Below, piece by piece: positions 26,674-35,283 of a DNA stretch of 64,000 bases. How positions within the stretch are numbered: position 1 is the first letter of the stretch; each line of letters opens with the position of its first letter. The position numbers were made by a program, and so were the translations under genes. The notes below the pieces were generated by a model that saw only the letters and a program-made list of their open reading frames with translations, did no database searches and had not been told where the DNA came from. Source of the stretch: Streptomyces sp. NBC_00663 (lineage in GTDB: Bacteria; Actinomycetota; Actinomycetes; Streptomycetales; Streptomycetaceae). The DNA lies in NCBI RefSeq assembly GCF_036226885.1, contig NZ_CP109027.1:682001-746000 (forward strand), read 5' to 3'.

Positions 26674-27806
26674 CGCCGTACAGCAAAGGCCATGCCCCCG
26701 CCGACCTGTTCGACGGGCTGCGGACGCGGCCCTCCCAGGTGTGGGGTGCGGTACGGCTGGTGCCGCTGGTGCGGGACGAGCCGGTGGCGGACCTGCGGCT
26801 GCACCCGCGGATCCATGCCGGTCACGGGGTGGTCGACCTGGGCCGCAAGGGCAGTTACTGCTCCTACATCCCGCACAGCTTCGTCGCCGAGTGGACCGGG
26901 GACGGCTCTCCCGCCGCCGCCTACGGCACCCAGCTCTCCGCGGGCCGGGCCGAGCAGGAGTCGGTGGCGGCGGTGGAGCTGCACTTCCATCGGCGGATGG
27001 CACGTCAGGAGGCCCGGCGACGGCTGCGGTTCCTGCCGCTGCACCTCGCGCTGGAGGGCTATCTCGCCCTGCACTTCGGCGGTCCCACCATCGCGTGGGA
27101 GGAGTGGTCGCGGCAGGCCGTACGGCAGGGTCTTTCGCCGCGCGTCGAGGCCGCCTACCTCGGGCTGCACGTGCCGGGGCTGGCGGACGCGCTGAGCGTC
27201 TTCGAGATCCACCCCGGTCAGTGCGGGGTCCTCGTCTATCTGGCCGACGCGCTGGCCGCCGCGTTCGTGGTGCCGCATCCGGAGGACTACCGCACGCTGC
27301 ATCCGACGCTGGTCCAGGATCTGTACGGCGACCTGGTGCACCACTACGCGACGCTGATGCCGCCGGTGGCGGACTTCCGGGCGCGCATCGCCGGGACCGG
27401 CATCCGTTCGCTGGGCGAGTTGCGGGCGGCAGCCGCGGAGGAGACGGACCGCTGGGCGGAGTTCCACGACACGACCATGGCGGCCGGCCTGGTGGAGCAG
27501 GAGAGCGTCTGGCAGCCGGTGCGGCGGATGGGACGGTTCACGCTCTCCCGGTTCCTGCCCGAGTTCCGTCCCAAGCAGGACAACCACATCGGGGAGGCGA
27601 TCACCGACGAGCACGGCCGGACCGTCTACCTCAAGACCTTCCGGCTCTCCGAGAACCAGGTCCGGCGCGGTTTCCTGCTCAGCCGTCTCGCCGCGCACGA
27701 CTGGCATCTCGCGGACACGGCCGCCGAGTTCGGCATCGACAGCGCCGCGCTCGCCCAGCGTCTGGAGACCGCCGGCTTCGGCCGGCTGCTGCGGCAGCGT
27801 CGCTGA
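26670..27806 (+). CDS. ARPP-2-like protein with C-terminal HTH
   Basis: A 378-residue protein coupled by ATGA to the vWA gene. The N-terminal half (VRLVPLVRDEPVADLRL, then YCSYIPHSFVAEW and GTQLSAG) resembles the ARPP-2 domain, which comparative genomics groups with RNA-repair and conflict genes; I hold this assignment loosely. A middle helical part follows (about 190-290). The last 50 residues, WHLADTAAEFGIDSAALAQR followed by LETAGFG, form a convincing helix-turn-helix of the Fis/resolvase sort. It may be a regulator or nucleic-acid adaptor for its partner. It converges on a GNAT gene with only six bases between the stops. Confidence 0.55.
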   Translation: MTPYSKGHAPADLFDGLRTRPSQVWGAVRLVPLVRDEPVADLRLHPRIHAGHGVVDLGRKGSYCSYIPHSFVAEWTGDGSPAAAYGTQLSAGRAEQESVAAVELHFHRRMARQEARRRLRFLPLHLALEGYLALHFGGPTIAWEEWSRQAVRQGLSPRVEAAYLGLHVPGLADALSVFEIHPGQCGVLVYLADALAAAFVVPHPEDYRTLHPTLVQDLYGDLVHHYATLMPPVADFRARIAGTGIRSLGELRAAAAEETDRWAEFHDTTMAAGLVEQESVWQPVRRMGRFTLSRFLPEFRPKQDNHIGEAITDEHGRTVYLKTFRLSENQVRRGFLLSRLAAHDWHLADTAAEFGIDSAALAQRLETAGFGRLLRQRR

Positions 27807-27812
27807 CGCGGA

Positions 27813-28271
27813 TCAGGGGGTGCGAGGCGCCGGGGTGCGGACCATGAACACGTCCACCTCGTCCTCGGACTCCGTCACGAATCCGTGTCGCTCGTACAGT
27901 CGGCGGGCCGCGCTGCCCTGAAGCACGTTCAGCCGGGTCAGGGCGCCCTCCCGGTCGGGGCGTTCCAGCAGGCCGCTCAGGACGGCCGAGCCGATGCCCC
28001 GGCCCTGGAGGTCCGGGGCGAGGAGGAAGTGCTCCAGCCAGTAGGCGTCGGCGGCCGGCCGCAGCGCCACGCAGCCCACCAGGGCACCGGCCACCTCGAT
28101 CGCCCAGGTGTGCGCCGGCTGGTACGCGTCGCGCAGGCGCTGCCGTACCCGGTCTCCGTCGTATCGCCCGAGCCGCTCGAGGTCCGCCCTCATGACGACG
28201 GCACGGATCTCGACGATCGATTCGAGATCCGCCGTGGATGCCGCTCGGAGTTCCCAGTCCGCCATGATCAT
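27813..28271 (-). CDS. GNAT-family N-acetyltransferase
   Basis: A 152-residue GCN5-related acetyltransferase. The acetyl-CoA pyrophosphate loop is LQGRGIGSAVL near residues 87-98, after strand LEHFLLAPD. The C-terminal ARRLYERHGFVTESEDE matches the usual end of the fold. The start may be ATG 28271 or ATG 28265 two codons later; neither has a strong ribosome site. The acceptor substrate is unknown. Confidence 0.82.
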   Translation of the reverse strand: MIMADWELRAASTADLESIVEIRAVVMRADLERLGRYDGDRVRQRLRDAYQPAHTWAIEVAGALVGCVALRPAADAYWLEHFLLAPDLQGRGIGSAVLSGLLERPDREGALTRLNVLQGSAARRLYERHGFVTESEDEVDVFMVRTPAPRTP

Positions 28272-28298
28272 GATGTTATCGCCGGAGGGGAACGGGGC

Positions 28299-28958
28299 TC
28301 AGCCGATGGGAGCCGTGCGGATCGCCGCGATGTCGAACTGGAGGCGTACCTTCTCGCTGACCATGGCCCCGCCCTCGGCCAGCCTGGAGCTGTAGTTCAG
28401 GCCCCATTCCGTGCGGTCGATCGTCGTGGTGCCGTCGAAACCCGCGCGCTGGTAGCCGAAGGGGTCGGTGACCTGGCCGATGTAGGTGAGTTCGAGGTCG
28501 ACGGGGCGGGTGGTGGCCTTGATGGTGAGGTCGCCGGACATCCGGTAGACATCGTCACCGAGGGGTTCCACCGCGGTGCTCTTGAAGCGCATCCGCGGGT
28601 GGTTCGCCGAGTCGAAGAAGTCGCGGCCCACCAGGTGCGCGTCCCGTTGCTCCACGCCGGTGTCGACGCTGGCCGTGGACACCGTGATCTCCGCCTGCGA
28701 GCGGGACGGGTCACGGCCGTCGAAGTAGAGCCGGCTCTGGTACTCCGCGAAGGCTCCGCGCACGGTGGTCACCATGGCGTGCCGTACCGAAAAACCGATT
28801 CTGCTGTGCGCCGGGTCGATGACCCATTCACCGGTCAGGGCGGCCAGGGCGGGATCCGGGAGAAGTGCGGTGGGGGCACCCGGACGGCCGGTGGGGGGTT
28901 GGGGGGTGACTGTGGGCTCCGCTCGGCGGAACGGAGTACCACGGCTGAACAAATTCAT
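28299..28958 (-). CDS. YceI-like lipocalin protein
   Basis: A 219-residue YceI-family beta-barrel protein, a fold that binds polyisoprenoid lipids. GEWVIDPAHSRIGFSVRHAM, then GAFAEYQSRLYFDGRDPSRS, and VDTGVEQRDAHLVGRDFFD are the standard family blocks. The first 45 residues are polar and proline-rich without a hydrophobic signal, so the protein is probably cytoplasmic, as are most streptomycete members. ATG 28958 is preceded by AGGTGG. Confidence 0.85.
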   Translation of the reverse strand: MNLFSRGTPFRRAEPTVTPQPPTGRPGAPTALLPDPALAALTGEWVIDPAHSRIGFSVRHAMVTTVRGAFAEYQSRLYFDGRDPSRSQAEITVSTASVDTGVEQRDAHLVGRDFFDSANHPRMRFKSTAVEPLGDDVYRMSGDLTIKATTRPVDLELTYIGQVTDPFGYQRAGFDGTTTIDRTEWGLNYSSRLAEGGAMVSEKVRLQFDIAAIRTAPIG

Positions 28959-29064
28959 GATCCACCTAATTACTGCACGGGAGTTGGCGTGGCAAGTCCG
29001 TAAGGGCGGTCGACTAAAACTCCACAGGTCCCCCATCCAACTCCCCCAAGGGGCGGGCATCCGA

Positions 29065-30660
29065 TTACTTCTCTTCGATTCCCACCAGCGTACGAACCTC
29101 GAAGTCGGCATAGTTTTCCGGCATTTCGGGGCGGGTCAGTACGGACCCCAGCCAACCGAGCAGAAAGCCCGCCGGGATGGAGACGATGCCCGGGTTCTGG
29201 AGCGGGAACCAGGCGAAATCCGCCGTCGGATAGAGCGAGGAGGCAGTGGCGGAGACGACCGGCGAGAACACGACGAGCAGGACGGAGCTCACCAGTCCGC
29301 CGCACAGGCTCAGCAGTGCGCCCTGCGCGGTGAAGCGCCGCCAGAACAGGGTGTAGACGAGGGTCGGCAACAGAGCGGACGCGGCGATGGCGAAGGCCAG
29401 GAACGCCAGCGTGGCGGTGTTGGCGCCCCAGGCGATCAGGGCGAGCAGCATGCCGAGGATGCCGATGGCGGCGGCCGAGAGGCGGGCCACGGCGAGTTCC
29501 TCCGTCTCCTTCGCCCTGCCCTTGCGGATGACCTCGCCGTAGAGGTCGTGGGCGAGGGAGGAGGCCGCGGCCAGGGTGAGGCCGGCCGCGACCGCGAGCA
29601 GGGTGACGAAGGCCAGGCAGGACAGGAGTGCGGTGAGCAGGCCGCCGCCCAGGTTCTGCGCCAGCAGCAGGACGGCCGCGTCACCCTTGCGGTCGGTCTG
29701 CGCGATGGCGTCCCGGCCGACGATGGCGGTGGCGCCGAGGCCCAGGATGCCCGCGGCGAGGCAGACGAGGCTGACCAGGCCCATGGCCCACACCACCGAG
29801 GTGCGCAGGACGGCGACCTGTTTCGGGGCGAGCAGCCGCATCATGACGTGCGGGAGCGCGGCGAGGCCGAGCACGATCGCCAACTGGAGGCTGAAGAAGT
29901 CGAGTTTGCTGGTGGTGCTGGCGCCGTAGCGCAGTCCTGGCTCAAGGAACCGGCTGCCCTCACCGCTGTTGTCGGCGGCGGCGGCGAGCAGGGCGTCGAT
30001 GTTCCAGTCGAAGCGGTGCAGCACCATCACGGCGGTCACGGTGACCCCCGAGATCAGCATCACGGCCTTGACGACCTGGATGAACGTGGCGCCCGGCATA
30101 CCGCCGATGGCGGCGTACACGATGACGATCGTGCCGATGACGACCACGCACAACGTGCGGGTGGTGGCACTCGGTTCGCCGGTGAACTGGGTCAACAGGG
30201 CGATACTGCCGACCAGTTGGGCCACCAGGTAGAGGGTGGCGACGGCCAGGGTACAGACGGCGAGCGCGAGCCGCACCGGCCGCTGTCCGCGCGGCAGGCG
30301 CAGCGCGATGGTGTCGCCGAGGGTGAACCTGCCCGTGTTGCGCAGGGGTTCGGCGATCAGCAGCAGGACCATCATCCAGGCGACGGCGGTTCCGCAGAGG
30401 TAGAGCAGTCCGTCGTAGCCGGTGAGGGCGACCAGGCCGGTGCTGCCGAGGAGCGTCGCGGCGGACAGATAGTCCCCGCACATCGCCAGCCCGTTGCGCA
30501 GCGGGGACATGGCCCGGTTGCCGAGGTAGAACTCGCCGATCTCGTCGCGCTGAGGCGCGGTGAGCAGGGCGGCGAACAGGGTCACGACGACCACGGACAG
30601 GAAGAGCACGAGGGTCAGCTGTAGGCCGATGCGGCCCACGACCGCGGCACCGGTCGTCAC
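29065..30660 (-). CDS. sodium/solute symporter (acetate/monocarboxylate type)
   Basis: A 531-residue membrane protein with about 13 hydrophobic segments, of the sodium:solute symporter family (ActP/MctC group). FYLGNRAMSPLRNGLAMCGDYLSAATLLG near residues 44-72 and IGGMPGATFIQVVKAVMLIS in the middle match acetate permeases. A cytoplasmic tail of about 20 residues follows the last helix. GTG 30660 overlaps the stop of the upstream DUF485 gene by GTGA, the usual pairing for this carrier. Acetate, propionate or pyruvate uptake is the likely role. Confidence 0.87.
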   Translation of the reverse strand: MTTGAAVVGRIGLQLTLVLFLSVVVVTLFAALLTAPQRDEIGEFYLGNRAMSPLRNGLAMCGDYLSAATLLGSTGLVALTGYDGLLYLCGTAVAWMMVLLLIAEPLRNTGRFTLGDTIALRLPRGQRPVRLALAVCTLAVATLYLVAQLVGSIALLTQFTGEPSATTRTLCVVVIGTIVIVYAAIGGMPGATFIQVVKAVMLISGVTVTAVMVLHRFDWNIDALLAAAADNSGEGSRFLEPGLRYGASTTSKLDFFSLQLAIVLGLAALPHVMMRLLAPKQVAVLRTSVVWAMGLVSLVCLAAGILGLGATAIVGRDAIAQTDRKGDAAVLLLAQNLGGGLLTALLSCLAFVTLLAVAAGLTLAAASSLAHDLYGEVIRKGRAKETEELAVARLSAAAIGILGMLLALIAWGANTATLAFLAFAIAASALLPTLVYTLFWRRFTAQGALLSLCGGLVSSVLLVVFSPVVSATASSLYPTADFAWFPLQNPGIVSIPAGFLLGWLGSVLTRPEMPENYADFEVRTLVGIEEK

Positions 30661-31097
30661 CACGAGCGGTACCCCCGGTCGTACGGGGCGGCCGGTGGCT
30701 CGGTGTGCGCCGGGCCGCGCCCCGCGCCGGTCGCCCCGTGGTGGCGGGCGAGTCCGCGCAGACCACGGACCACGGGGGTGACCCGTGTACGCAGATGGAC
30801 GAGATAGCGCCACACGATGACCGCCATCAGCACGAACTGCCCGAGCCCCAGGGCGAGGCCCAGGGTGAGATGGCCGCTCAGGGAACGGTTCATCAGACCG
30901 GGCGTGAAACCGGACAGCAGGACGTAGAGGAGAAATCCACCGACCGCAGTCGCGGTCGCTTTCACTCCGAATCGCCGGTGGGCGTGCCGGAGCGACAGAT
31001 ACGCGGGATCGTTCGCCACTGTCGGTCGCTGGGCCTGCGCGGGTGTCGCCTCGGGAGAGGGCGGCGGGCCGCCGAATCCCAGGGGGTGCCGTGACAC
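30657..31097 (-). CDS. DUF485 membrane protein
   Basis: A 146-residue DUF485 protein (YjcH-like) with two membrane helices (about 48-70 and 82-103) after the family block AYLSLRHAHRRFGVKATA. It is the standard partner of acetate-type symporters and is coupled to the next gene by a GTGA overlap. GTG 31097 follows GAAGAAGG. The N-terminal 30 residues are proline-rich and disordered. Two palindromes upstream (31158-31175 and 31210-31231) probably regulate this two-gene operon. Confidence 0.85.
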   Translation of the reverse strand: MSRHPLGFGGPPPSPEATPAQAQRPTVANDPAYLSLRHAHRRFGVKATATAVGGFLLYVLLSGFTPGLMNRSLSGHLTLGLALGLGQFVLMAVIVWRYLVHLRTRVTPVVRGLRGLARHHGATGAGRGPAHTEPPAAPYDRGYRSW

Positions 31098-31157
31098 GGT
31101 GTACCTTCTTCGCGGGCTTCGTGGGGGTGCGCGGGGAGGAGTTCGTGGGGAGAGGTC

Positions 31158-31175
31158 GTGAATTCTCGAATTCAC
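31158..31175. promoter_or_regulatory. palindromic operator candidate
   Basis: GTGAATTCTCGAATTCAC is a perfect inverted repeat with 7-base arms and a 4-base centre, 61 bases upstream of the DUF485 start. It is AT-rich for this genome. The regulator is unknown. Confidence 0.55.
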
Positions 31176-31209
31176 TGATCTAAGACCGGGACGGGGATTC
31201 TCGCAGCGG

Positions 31210-31231
31210 GTCCGTTGAACTATCAACGGAC
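31210..31231. promoter_or_regulatory. palindromic operator candidate
   Basis: GTCCGTTGA, a 4-base centre, then TCAACGGAC: nine-base arms that match perfectly. It lies 113 bases upstream of the DUF485 start and 233 bases before the carbonic anhydrase start. It could bind a dimeric regulator of monocarboxylate uptake. Confidence 0.55.
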
Positions 31232-31463
31232 GGTACGAGGCGAAATTCACGCCTGACTCATTCACATGCCCGCACGCCCGAACTCGAAGTGAGGCAGCCT
31301 GCGCAAAGGGCGCTCCGCCGAATAGGTCTGCACCTTTCCTTCGGCCAGGTTGTCTCAAATGCAGTGCACAGGCACCACGGTGAAGGTCATGCTTCTCCCC
31401 TGTTTTGCCCTGCTGTTGGCAACGGGACGGATCACGGCCGGACTCGGACATACGTTCCTCTCC

Positions 31464-32192
31464 GTGAACTCTCAAGCCACCCCCGACAGACCCGTCCGCC
31501 GTACGTTCCTGCGGGCCGGACTGACCGGCGCCGCGGCTCTCGGCACCGGCCTCACCCTCGCCGCGTCCCCGGCCTCCGCCGCCTCCCCGAAGTCGCACCC
31601 TCGCCCCGACACACCCGACGCGGCGCTGCGGGAACTGGCCGCGGGCAACCGCCGCTGGCGCACCTTCCACGAGCGGCATCCGGACGAGACACCGGCCACC
31701 CGCCAGGCCCTGGTCTCCGGCCAGCACCCCTTCGCGGTCGTCCTCGGCTGCATAGACTCCCGGGTCCCTCCCGAGCTGGTCTTCGACCAGGGACTCGGCG
31801 ACCTGATGACCGTGCGCAGCGCCGGCGAGGTCCTGGACGAGGCCGTGCTCGGCAGCATCGCGTACGGGGTGCTCGAACTGGCGATACCGCTGGTCCTCGT
31901 CCTCGGCCACCAGTCGTGCGGCGCGGTGCGGGCGGCGGTGGAGGCGGAGGAGTCGGGCGCGCAACTGCCCTCTCACATCCAGTACCTGGCCGACCAGATA
32001 CGACCGAACATCGATCACACGAAGGAAGGCGCCGCGCGTATCGACGCGACGATCGACGCCAACGTCCGCGCGGTCTCGGCCCGGCTGGCGGCCGAGCCCG
32101 ACCTCGCGGCAAAGGTGGCGGGCGGGCAACTGGCCGTCGTGGGCGCGCGCTACGAGCTGAGCAGCCAGCGCGTGCATCGCGTCGACAGCTGA
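31464..32192 (+). CDS. Tat-secreted beta-carbonic anhydrase
   Basis: A 242-residue beta-class carbonic anhydrase, the zinc enzyme that hydrates CO2. Zinc ligands are C96 in GCIDSR (with D98 and the adjacent R), H149 and C152 in GHQSCGA. The N-terminus has a twin-arginine motif (VRRTFLRAG) and an alanine-rich core ending near ASPASAASP, so the enzyme is probably exported folded. GTG 31464 was chosen because it gives a compact Tat signal; earlier in-frame starts add a hydrophobic segment before the RR and look wrong. It is divergent from the symporter operon. Confidence 0.85.
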   Translation: MNSQATPDRPVRRTFLRAGLTGAAALGTGLTLAASPASAASPKSHPRPDTPDAALRELAAGNRRWRTFHERHPDETPATRQALVSGQHPFAVVLGCIDSRVPPELVFDQGLGDLMTVRSAGEVLDEAVLGSIAYGVLELAIPLVLVLGHQSCGAVRAAVEAEESGAQLPSHIQYLADQIRPNIDHTKEGAARIDATIDANVRAVSARLAAEPDLAAKVAGGQLAVVGARYELSSQRVHRVDS

Positions 32193-32199
32193 CGCGCGA

Positions 32200-32232
32200 G
32201 GGCGGCCCCGGGCAGGTGTCCCGGGGCCGCCC
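32200..32232. terminator. bidirectional hairpin terminator
   Basis: GGGCGGCCCCGGG and CCCGGGGCCGCCC form a 13-pair stem with a 7-base loop. It lies between the converging carbonic anhydrase and secreted-protein genes and could serve both. Confidence 0.75.
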
Positions 32233-32260
32233 ACCGCATCACTCGGGCTCTCGGCTCAGC

Positions 32261-33199
32261 TCAGGACGAGAGCCATTCGGTGGCGTTGAGGGCGAGGGCG
32301 GCGTTGGTGGCGCCGGAGTCGTTCCAGCCGTCGTAGAGCGTGTTCCCCGACTGACCCGTGCCGTCGTCGATCGGGGAACTGTCGCCCCAGAACGCGACCC
32401 GGCCGCTGCCGAAGGTGCTGGTGGCGAAGAACGCGCCGGTGTTGCCGGAGTAACCGGTGCGGTAGAGCAGGCCCTTGACCGAGGAGTTGTCGGCGGGCTT
32501 GAGCGTGGCCGTCGTGCCGCTGGCGATCAGGCTCTTGGTGACGGTGCCGAAAGAACCGTGCAGCACCGCGTTGGCGCTGTCGCTGATGGCGCTCGGGTAG
32601 TCGGAGCTGATGCTGAGCGAGTCGATGGAGAAACCGAACGGGTCGGTGGAGTCGACGCTGTTGTTGGTCATCAGGTCGTTGAGGATCTCGACCGCGTCCT
32701 CACCGTCGTTGTTGCGGTCGGCACCGGTGTGGTCGGAGATCATGAACAGACCGCCGCCGTTCTTCACGAAGTTCATGATCGCCGTCTTCTCCGATGCCGT
32801 GAACAGCGTGTTGGGCTCGGGGAGCACCAGCGTGTCGAAGTTCGCCAGGTCCTGCGCGCCAGAGCCGCCGTAGGTGAGGCCGGAGCCGGACGGCAGTGTC
32901 TTCAGGCTGTAGTCGCCGCTCTCCTGAAGGGCGACACCCCAGGACGACAGGGCGCCGGTCCAGTCGGTCTCGGAGGACGGTGAGGAGTCCTGGCCCAGCG
33001 GGTCGGGCTGGCTAGTGGAGACGATCCAGTCGGCGTTGCCCGCCGTCTCCGCGTGGGCGTTGTCGAACAGGACCCGGTGGGGGGTGGCCGCGGCGGCCGG
33101 GGTCACGGTGGCCGCCTGGACGGCGGCACCCGCGGCCAGCAGGCCGAACACGGTGACAGCGGTGGTGAGTCTGCGGGGGGACTTGCCCAGGCCGAGCAT
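32261..33199 (-). CDS. secreted protein with GATase-like fold
   Basis: A 312-residue exported protein of unknown function. A basic start (LGLGKSPRRLTT) and hydrophobic core lead to a cleavage site near AAAATPHR. The mature domain begins HRVLFDNAHAETAGNADWIV. Later it has FDTLVLPEPNTLFTASEKTA and FVKNGGGLFMISDHTGAD, a layout like DUF4350 or class I glutamine amidotransferase-like sensors, but no catalytic Cys-His-Glu triad is apparent. GDSSPIDDGTG follows near the C-terminus. ATG 33199 was chosen for GGAGG eight bases upstream; ATG 33214 would add five residues. Confidence 0.65.
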   Translation of the reverse strand: MLGLGKSPRRLTTAVTVFGLLAAGAAVQAATVTPAAAATPHRVLFDNAHAETAGNADWIVSTSQPDPLGQDSSPSSETDWTGALSSWGVALQESGDYSLKTLPSGSGLTYGGSGAQDLANFDTLVLPEPNTLFTASEKTAIMNFVKNGGGLFMISDHTGADRNNDGEDAVEILNDLMTNNSVDSTDPFGFSIDSLSISSDYPSAISDSANAVLHGSFGTVTKSLIASGTTATLKPADNSSVKGLLYRTGYSGNTGAFFATSTFGSGRVAFWGDSSPIDDGTGQSGNTLYDGWNDSGATNAALALNATEWLSS

Positions 33200-33399
33200 G
33201 CGATGAACCTCCATGAGTGGGGGGACGGGAGGCGGTGCGGGTGCCGAATCTTCGCGCGTAGAGCGGCAGTTGGGACGACCACCGCTCGACACAGGCTGGA
33301 CGGTACACACAAGATCCAGAACGGCGGCAGGGCCTGCCGGGGGTTCACGTCGATCTCTTACCCCGCTGCAAGATAGACGGGGACGTTACGCTCCCGGAC

Positions 33400-34344
33400 A
33401 TGGCTCAGCCTCCCTCCCCCGCTCGGATCATCACGCGGCTCGTCGACGGACGTGTCCACGCCTACGACCTGGCCGTCGACGCCACCGGCGTCCTGGCCCC
33501 TGCCATGACCTGGCGGCCGGCCGACGGGGACGACGTCGTGGGACACACCGCCGCCGCCGATCTCCGGCGCGCCTACTACACGACGCTCCACGCGGTCGTC
33601 TGCCTGACACCGGAGGGGACCGAGGTCTGGCGGTCGGTGTTCGAGCCGCGGTCGCGGCGGCGGTACGGGCACCGGCCGAGCTGCGCGCTGTCGACGGACG
33701 GCCGGACGGTGTGGGTGTACCGGCCGGACGCCATGGCCGACCGCGGCGGGCCCGACCGCTGGGTCGCCCTGGACGCCGGAACCGGAGCGATACTCGCGCA
33801 GGCGGAGCTGGAGACCGTCGGGCACGGCGGCCACCATCTTCTGCACCCGGCGGGCGACGCGGTCCTCCTCGACATCGGAGAAGGGCAGGACGGCTCGGTC
33901 ATCCACCGCGCGACCCTCACCGGCCACCGGCTGGATCTGGTCCGCTACCCCTGGAGCGACCGGTGTCTCATCGCCCTGTCACCCGACGGGAGCGCGTTCA
34001 TGACGGTGGACCACGACCAGGGTGACGTCTCCCTCCACACCTACCCGGACGGCGAATCGACGCTCACCCTCTGCGTCGAGGCCTTCGGACACGACTCGGA
34101 CGAGACCTCCGTGGAATGGAGCGGCGGCTATCTGACCCAGGACACCGTCATCGTCACCCTCGGCGGCGAGACCGAGGACGAGGAGGAGTGGTTCCGCCAC
34201 TACCGCGTCGACATACGCTCGGCCGGCACCCCCACGCCGTTCGACGCCCACGCGGAGCACGCCTACGACCTGCACCCCCTCGGAGACGGAACCTGGCTCA
34301 CGACGTCCCCTTCCGGCCACCCGGCCCGCTGGTCCGACTCCTAG
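33400..34344 (+). CDS. beta-propeller-like hypothetical protein
   Basis: A 314-residue cytoplasmic protein that I cannot place in a family. Repeated strand patterns, such as ALSTDGRTVWVYRPDA, HLLHPAGDAVLLDIGEGQDG and IALSPDGSAFMTVDHDQGD, suggest a WD40-like propeller with about six blades. No signal peptide or membrane segment is present. ATG 33400 has only a weak ribosome site. The neighbours give no clue to its role. Confidence 0.6.
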   Translation: MAQPPSPARIITRLVDGRVHAYDLAVDATGVLAPAMTWRPADGDDVVGHTAAADLRRAYYTTLHAVVCLTPEGTEVWRSVFEPRSRRRYGHRPSCALSTDGRTVWVYRPDAMADRGGPDRWVALDAGTGAILAQAELETVGHGGHHLLHPAGDAVLLDIGEGQDGSVIHRATLTGHRLDLVRYPWSDRCLIALSPDGSAFMTVDHDQGDVSLHTYPDGESTLTLCVEAFGHDSDETSVEWSGGYLTQDTVIVTLGGETEDEEEWFRHYRVDIRSAGTPTPFDAHAEHAYDLHPLGDGTWLTTSPSGHPARWSDS

Positions 34345-34467
34345 CGCGCCCGCACCCGTCGCACACGCGCGTGGCGTCGGCGCCGGCCTGCCTGTTCCCG
34401 CGCTGGTCGGCCAGTACTGTGCCGACACGGGGACTCGACCACGTATGCGAAGAAATGGGTGGACGGC

Positions 34468-35271
34468 ATGGCCGGTAAGGCGAAGGAGAAGCTGGGGCGG
34501 AAGGTCTATGAGCGGGAACTGCTCCGGTTGCAGACCGAGTTGGTGAAGCTCCAGGAGTGGGTGCGGGCGGAGGGCGCGCGGCTGGTCGTCGTCTTCGAGG
34601 GGCGGGATGCGGCCGGCAAGGGCGGCACGATCAAGCGGGTCGCCGAGCATCTCAACCCCCGTGTCGCGCGGATCGCGGCACTGCCGAAGCCGACCGAGCG
34701 GGAGCGGACGCAGTGGTACTTCCAGCGGTACGTCGAACATCTCCCGGCCGCCGGCGAGATCGTGCTGTTCGACCGGTCCTGGTACAACCGGGCCGGCGTG
34801 GAGCATGTGATGGGCTTCTGCACCAAGGAGGAGTACCAGCTGTTCCTGCGCCAGTGCCCGGTCTTCGAGCGGATGCTGGTGGAGGACGGGATCCTGCTGC
34901 GCAAGTACTGGTTCTCGGTGAGCGACACCGAGCAGCAGGACCGTTTCCGGCGCCGGCTCGACGACCCGCTGCGCCGCTGGAAGCTGTCCCCGATGGACCT
35001 GGAGTCGCTCAGCCGCTGGGAGGCGTACTCCCGGGCCAAGGACGAGATGATGGTGCACACCGACATCACCGAGGCACCGTGGTTCGTCGTCGAGAGCGAC
35101 GAGAAGAGGCGGGCGCGGCTGAACATGATCGCCCATCTGCTGGACTCCGTGCCGTACCAGGAGGTCCCGCCGCCGGTGCTGGAGCTCCCGGAGCGCCCGG
35201 CGTCCACCGGCTACGAACGCACACCACGTGATCTCCAGACCTACGTCCCGGACCACGCGGCGAGTCTGTGA
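34468..35271 (+). CDS. ppk2: polyphosphate kinase 2
   Basis: A 267-residue PPK2-family enzyme that transfers phosphate between polyphosphate and nucleotides. Walker A is FEGRDAAGKGGTIKR, Walker B is FDRSWYNRAGVEHVMGFC, and the lid contains RWKLSPMD. Length and single-domain form fit class I PPK2 (NDP-phosphorylating), though the class cannot be fixed by eye. ATG 34468 was chosen for GGGTGG just upstream; GTG 34459 is also possible. Polyphosphate metabolism fits the stress island that begins just downstream. Confidence 0.88.
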   Translation: MAGKAKEKLGRKVYERELLRLQTELVKLQEWVRAEGARLVVVFEGRDAAGKGGTIKRVAEHLNPRVARIAALPKPTERERTQWYFQRYVEHLPAAGEIVLFDRSWYNRAGVEHVMGFCTKEEYQLFLRQCPVFERMLVEDGILLRKYWFSVSDTEQQDRFRRRLDDPLRRWKLSPMDLESLSRWEAYSRAKDEMMVHTDITEAPWFVVESDEKRRARLNMIAHLLDSVPYQEVPPPVLELPERPASTGYERTPRDLQTYVPDHAASL

Positions 35272-35283
35272 CCCCCACCTGGG

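Larger units (their letters stand above)
31098..31463. other. divergent promoter region between DUF485/symporter and carbonic anhydrase
   Basis: A 366-base non-coding stretch. It contains two perfect inverted repeats (31158-31175 and 31210-31231) and is richer in A and T than its surroundings. Nearer the carbonic anhydrase gene, the open frame extends upstream to 31350, but that extension lacks coding character. I found no other gene here. Confidence 0.6.
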
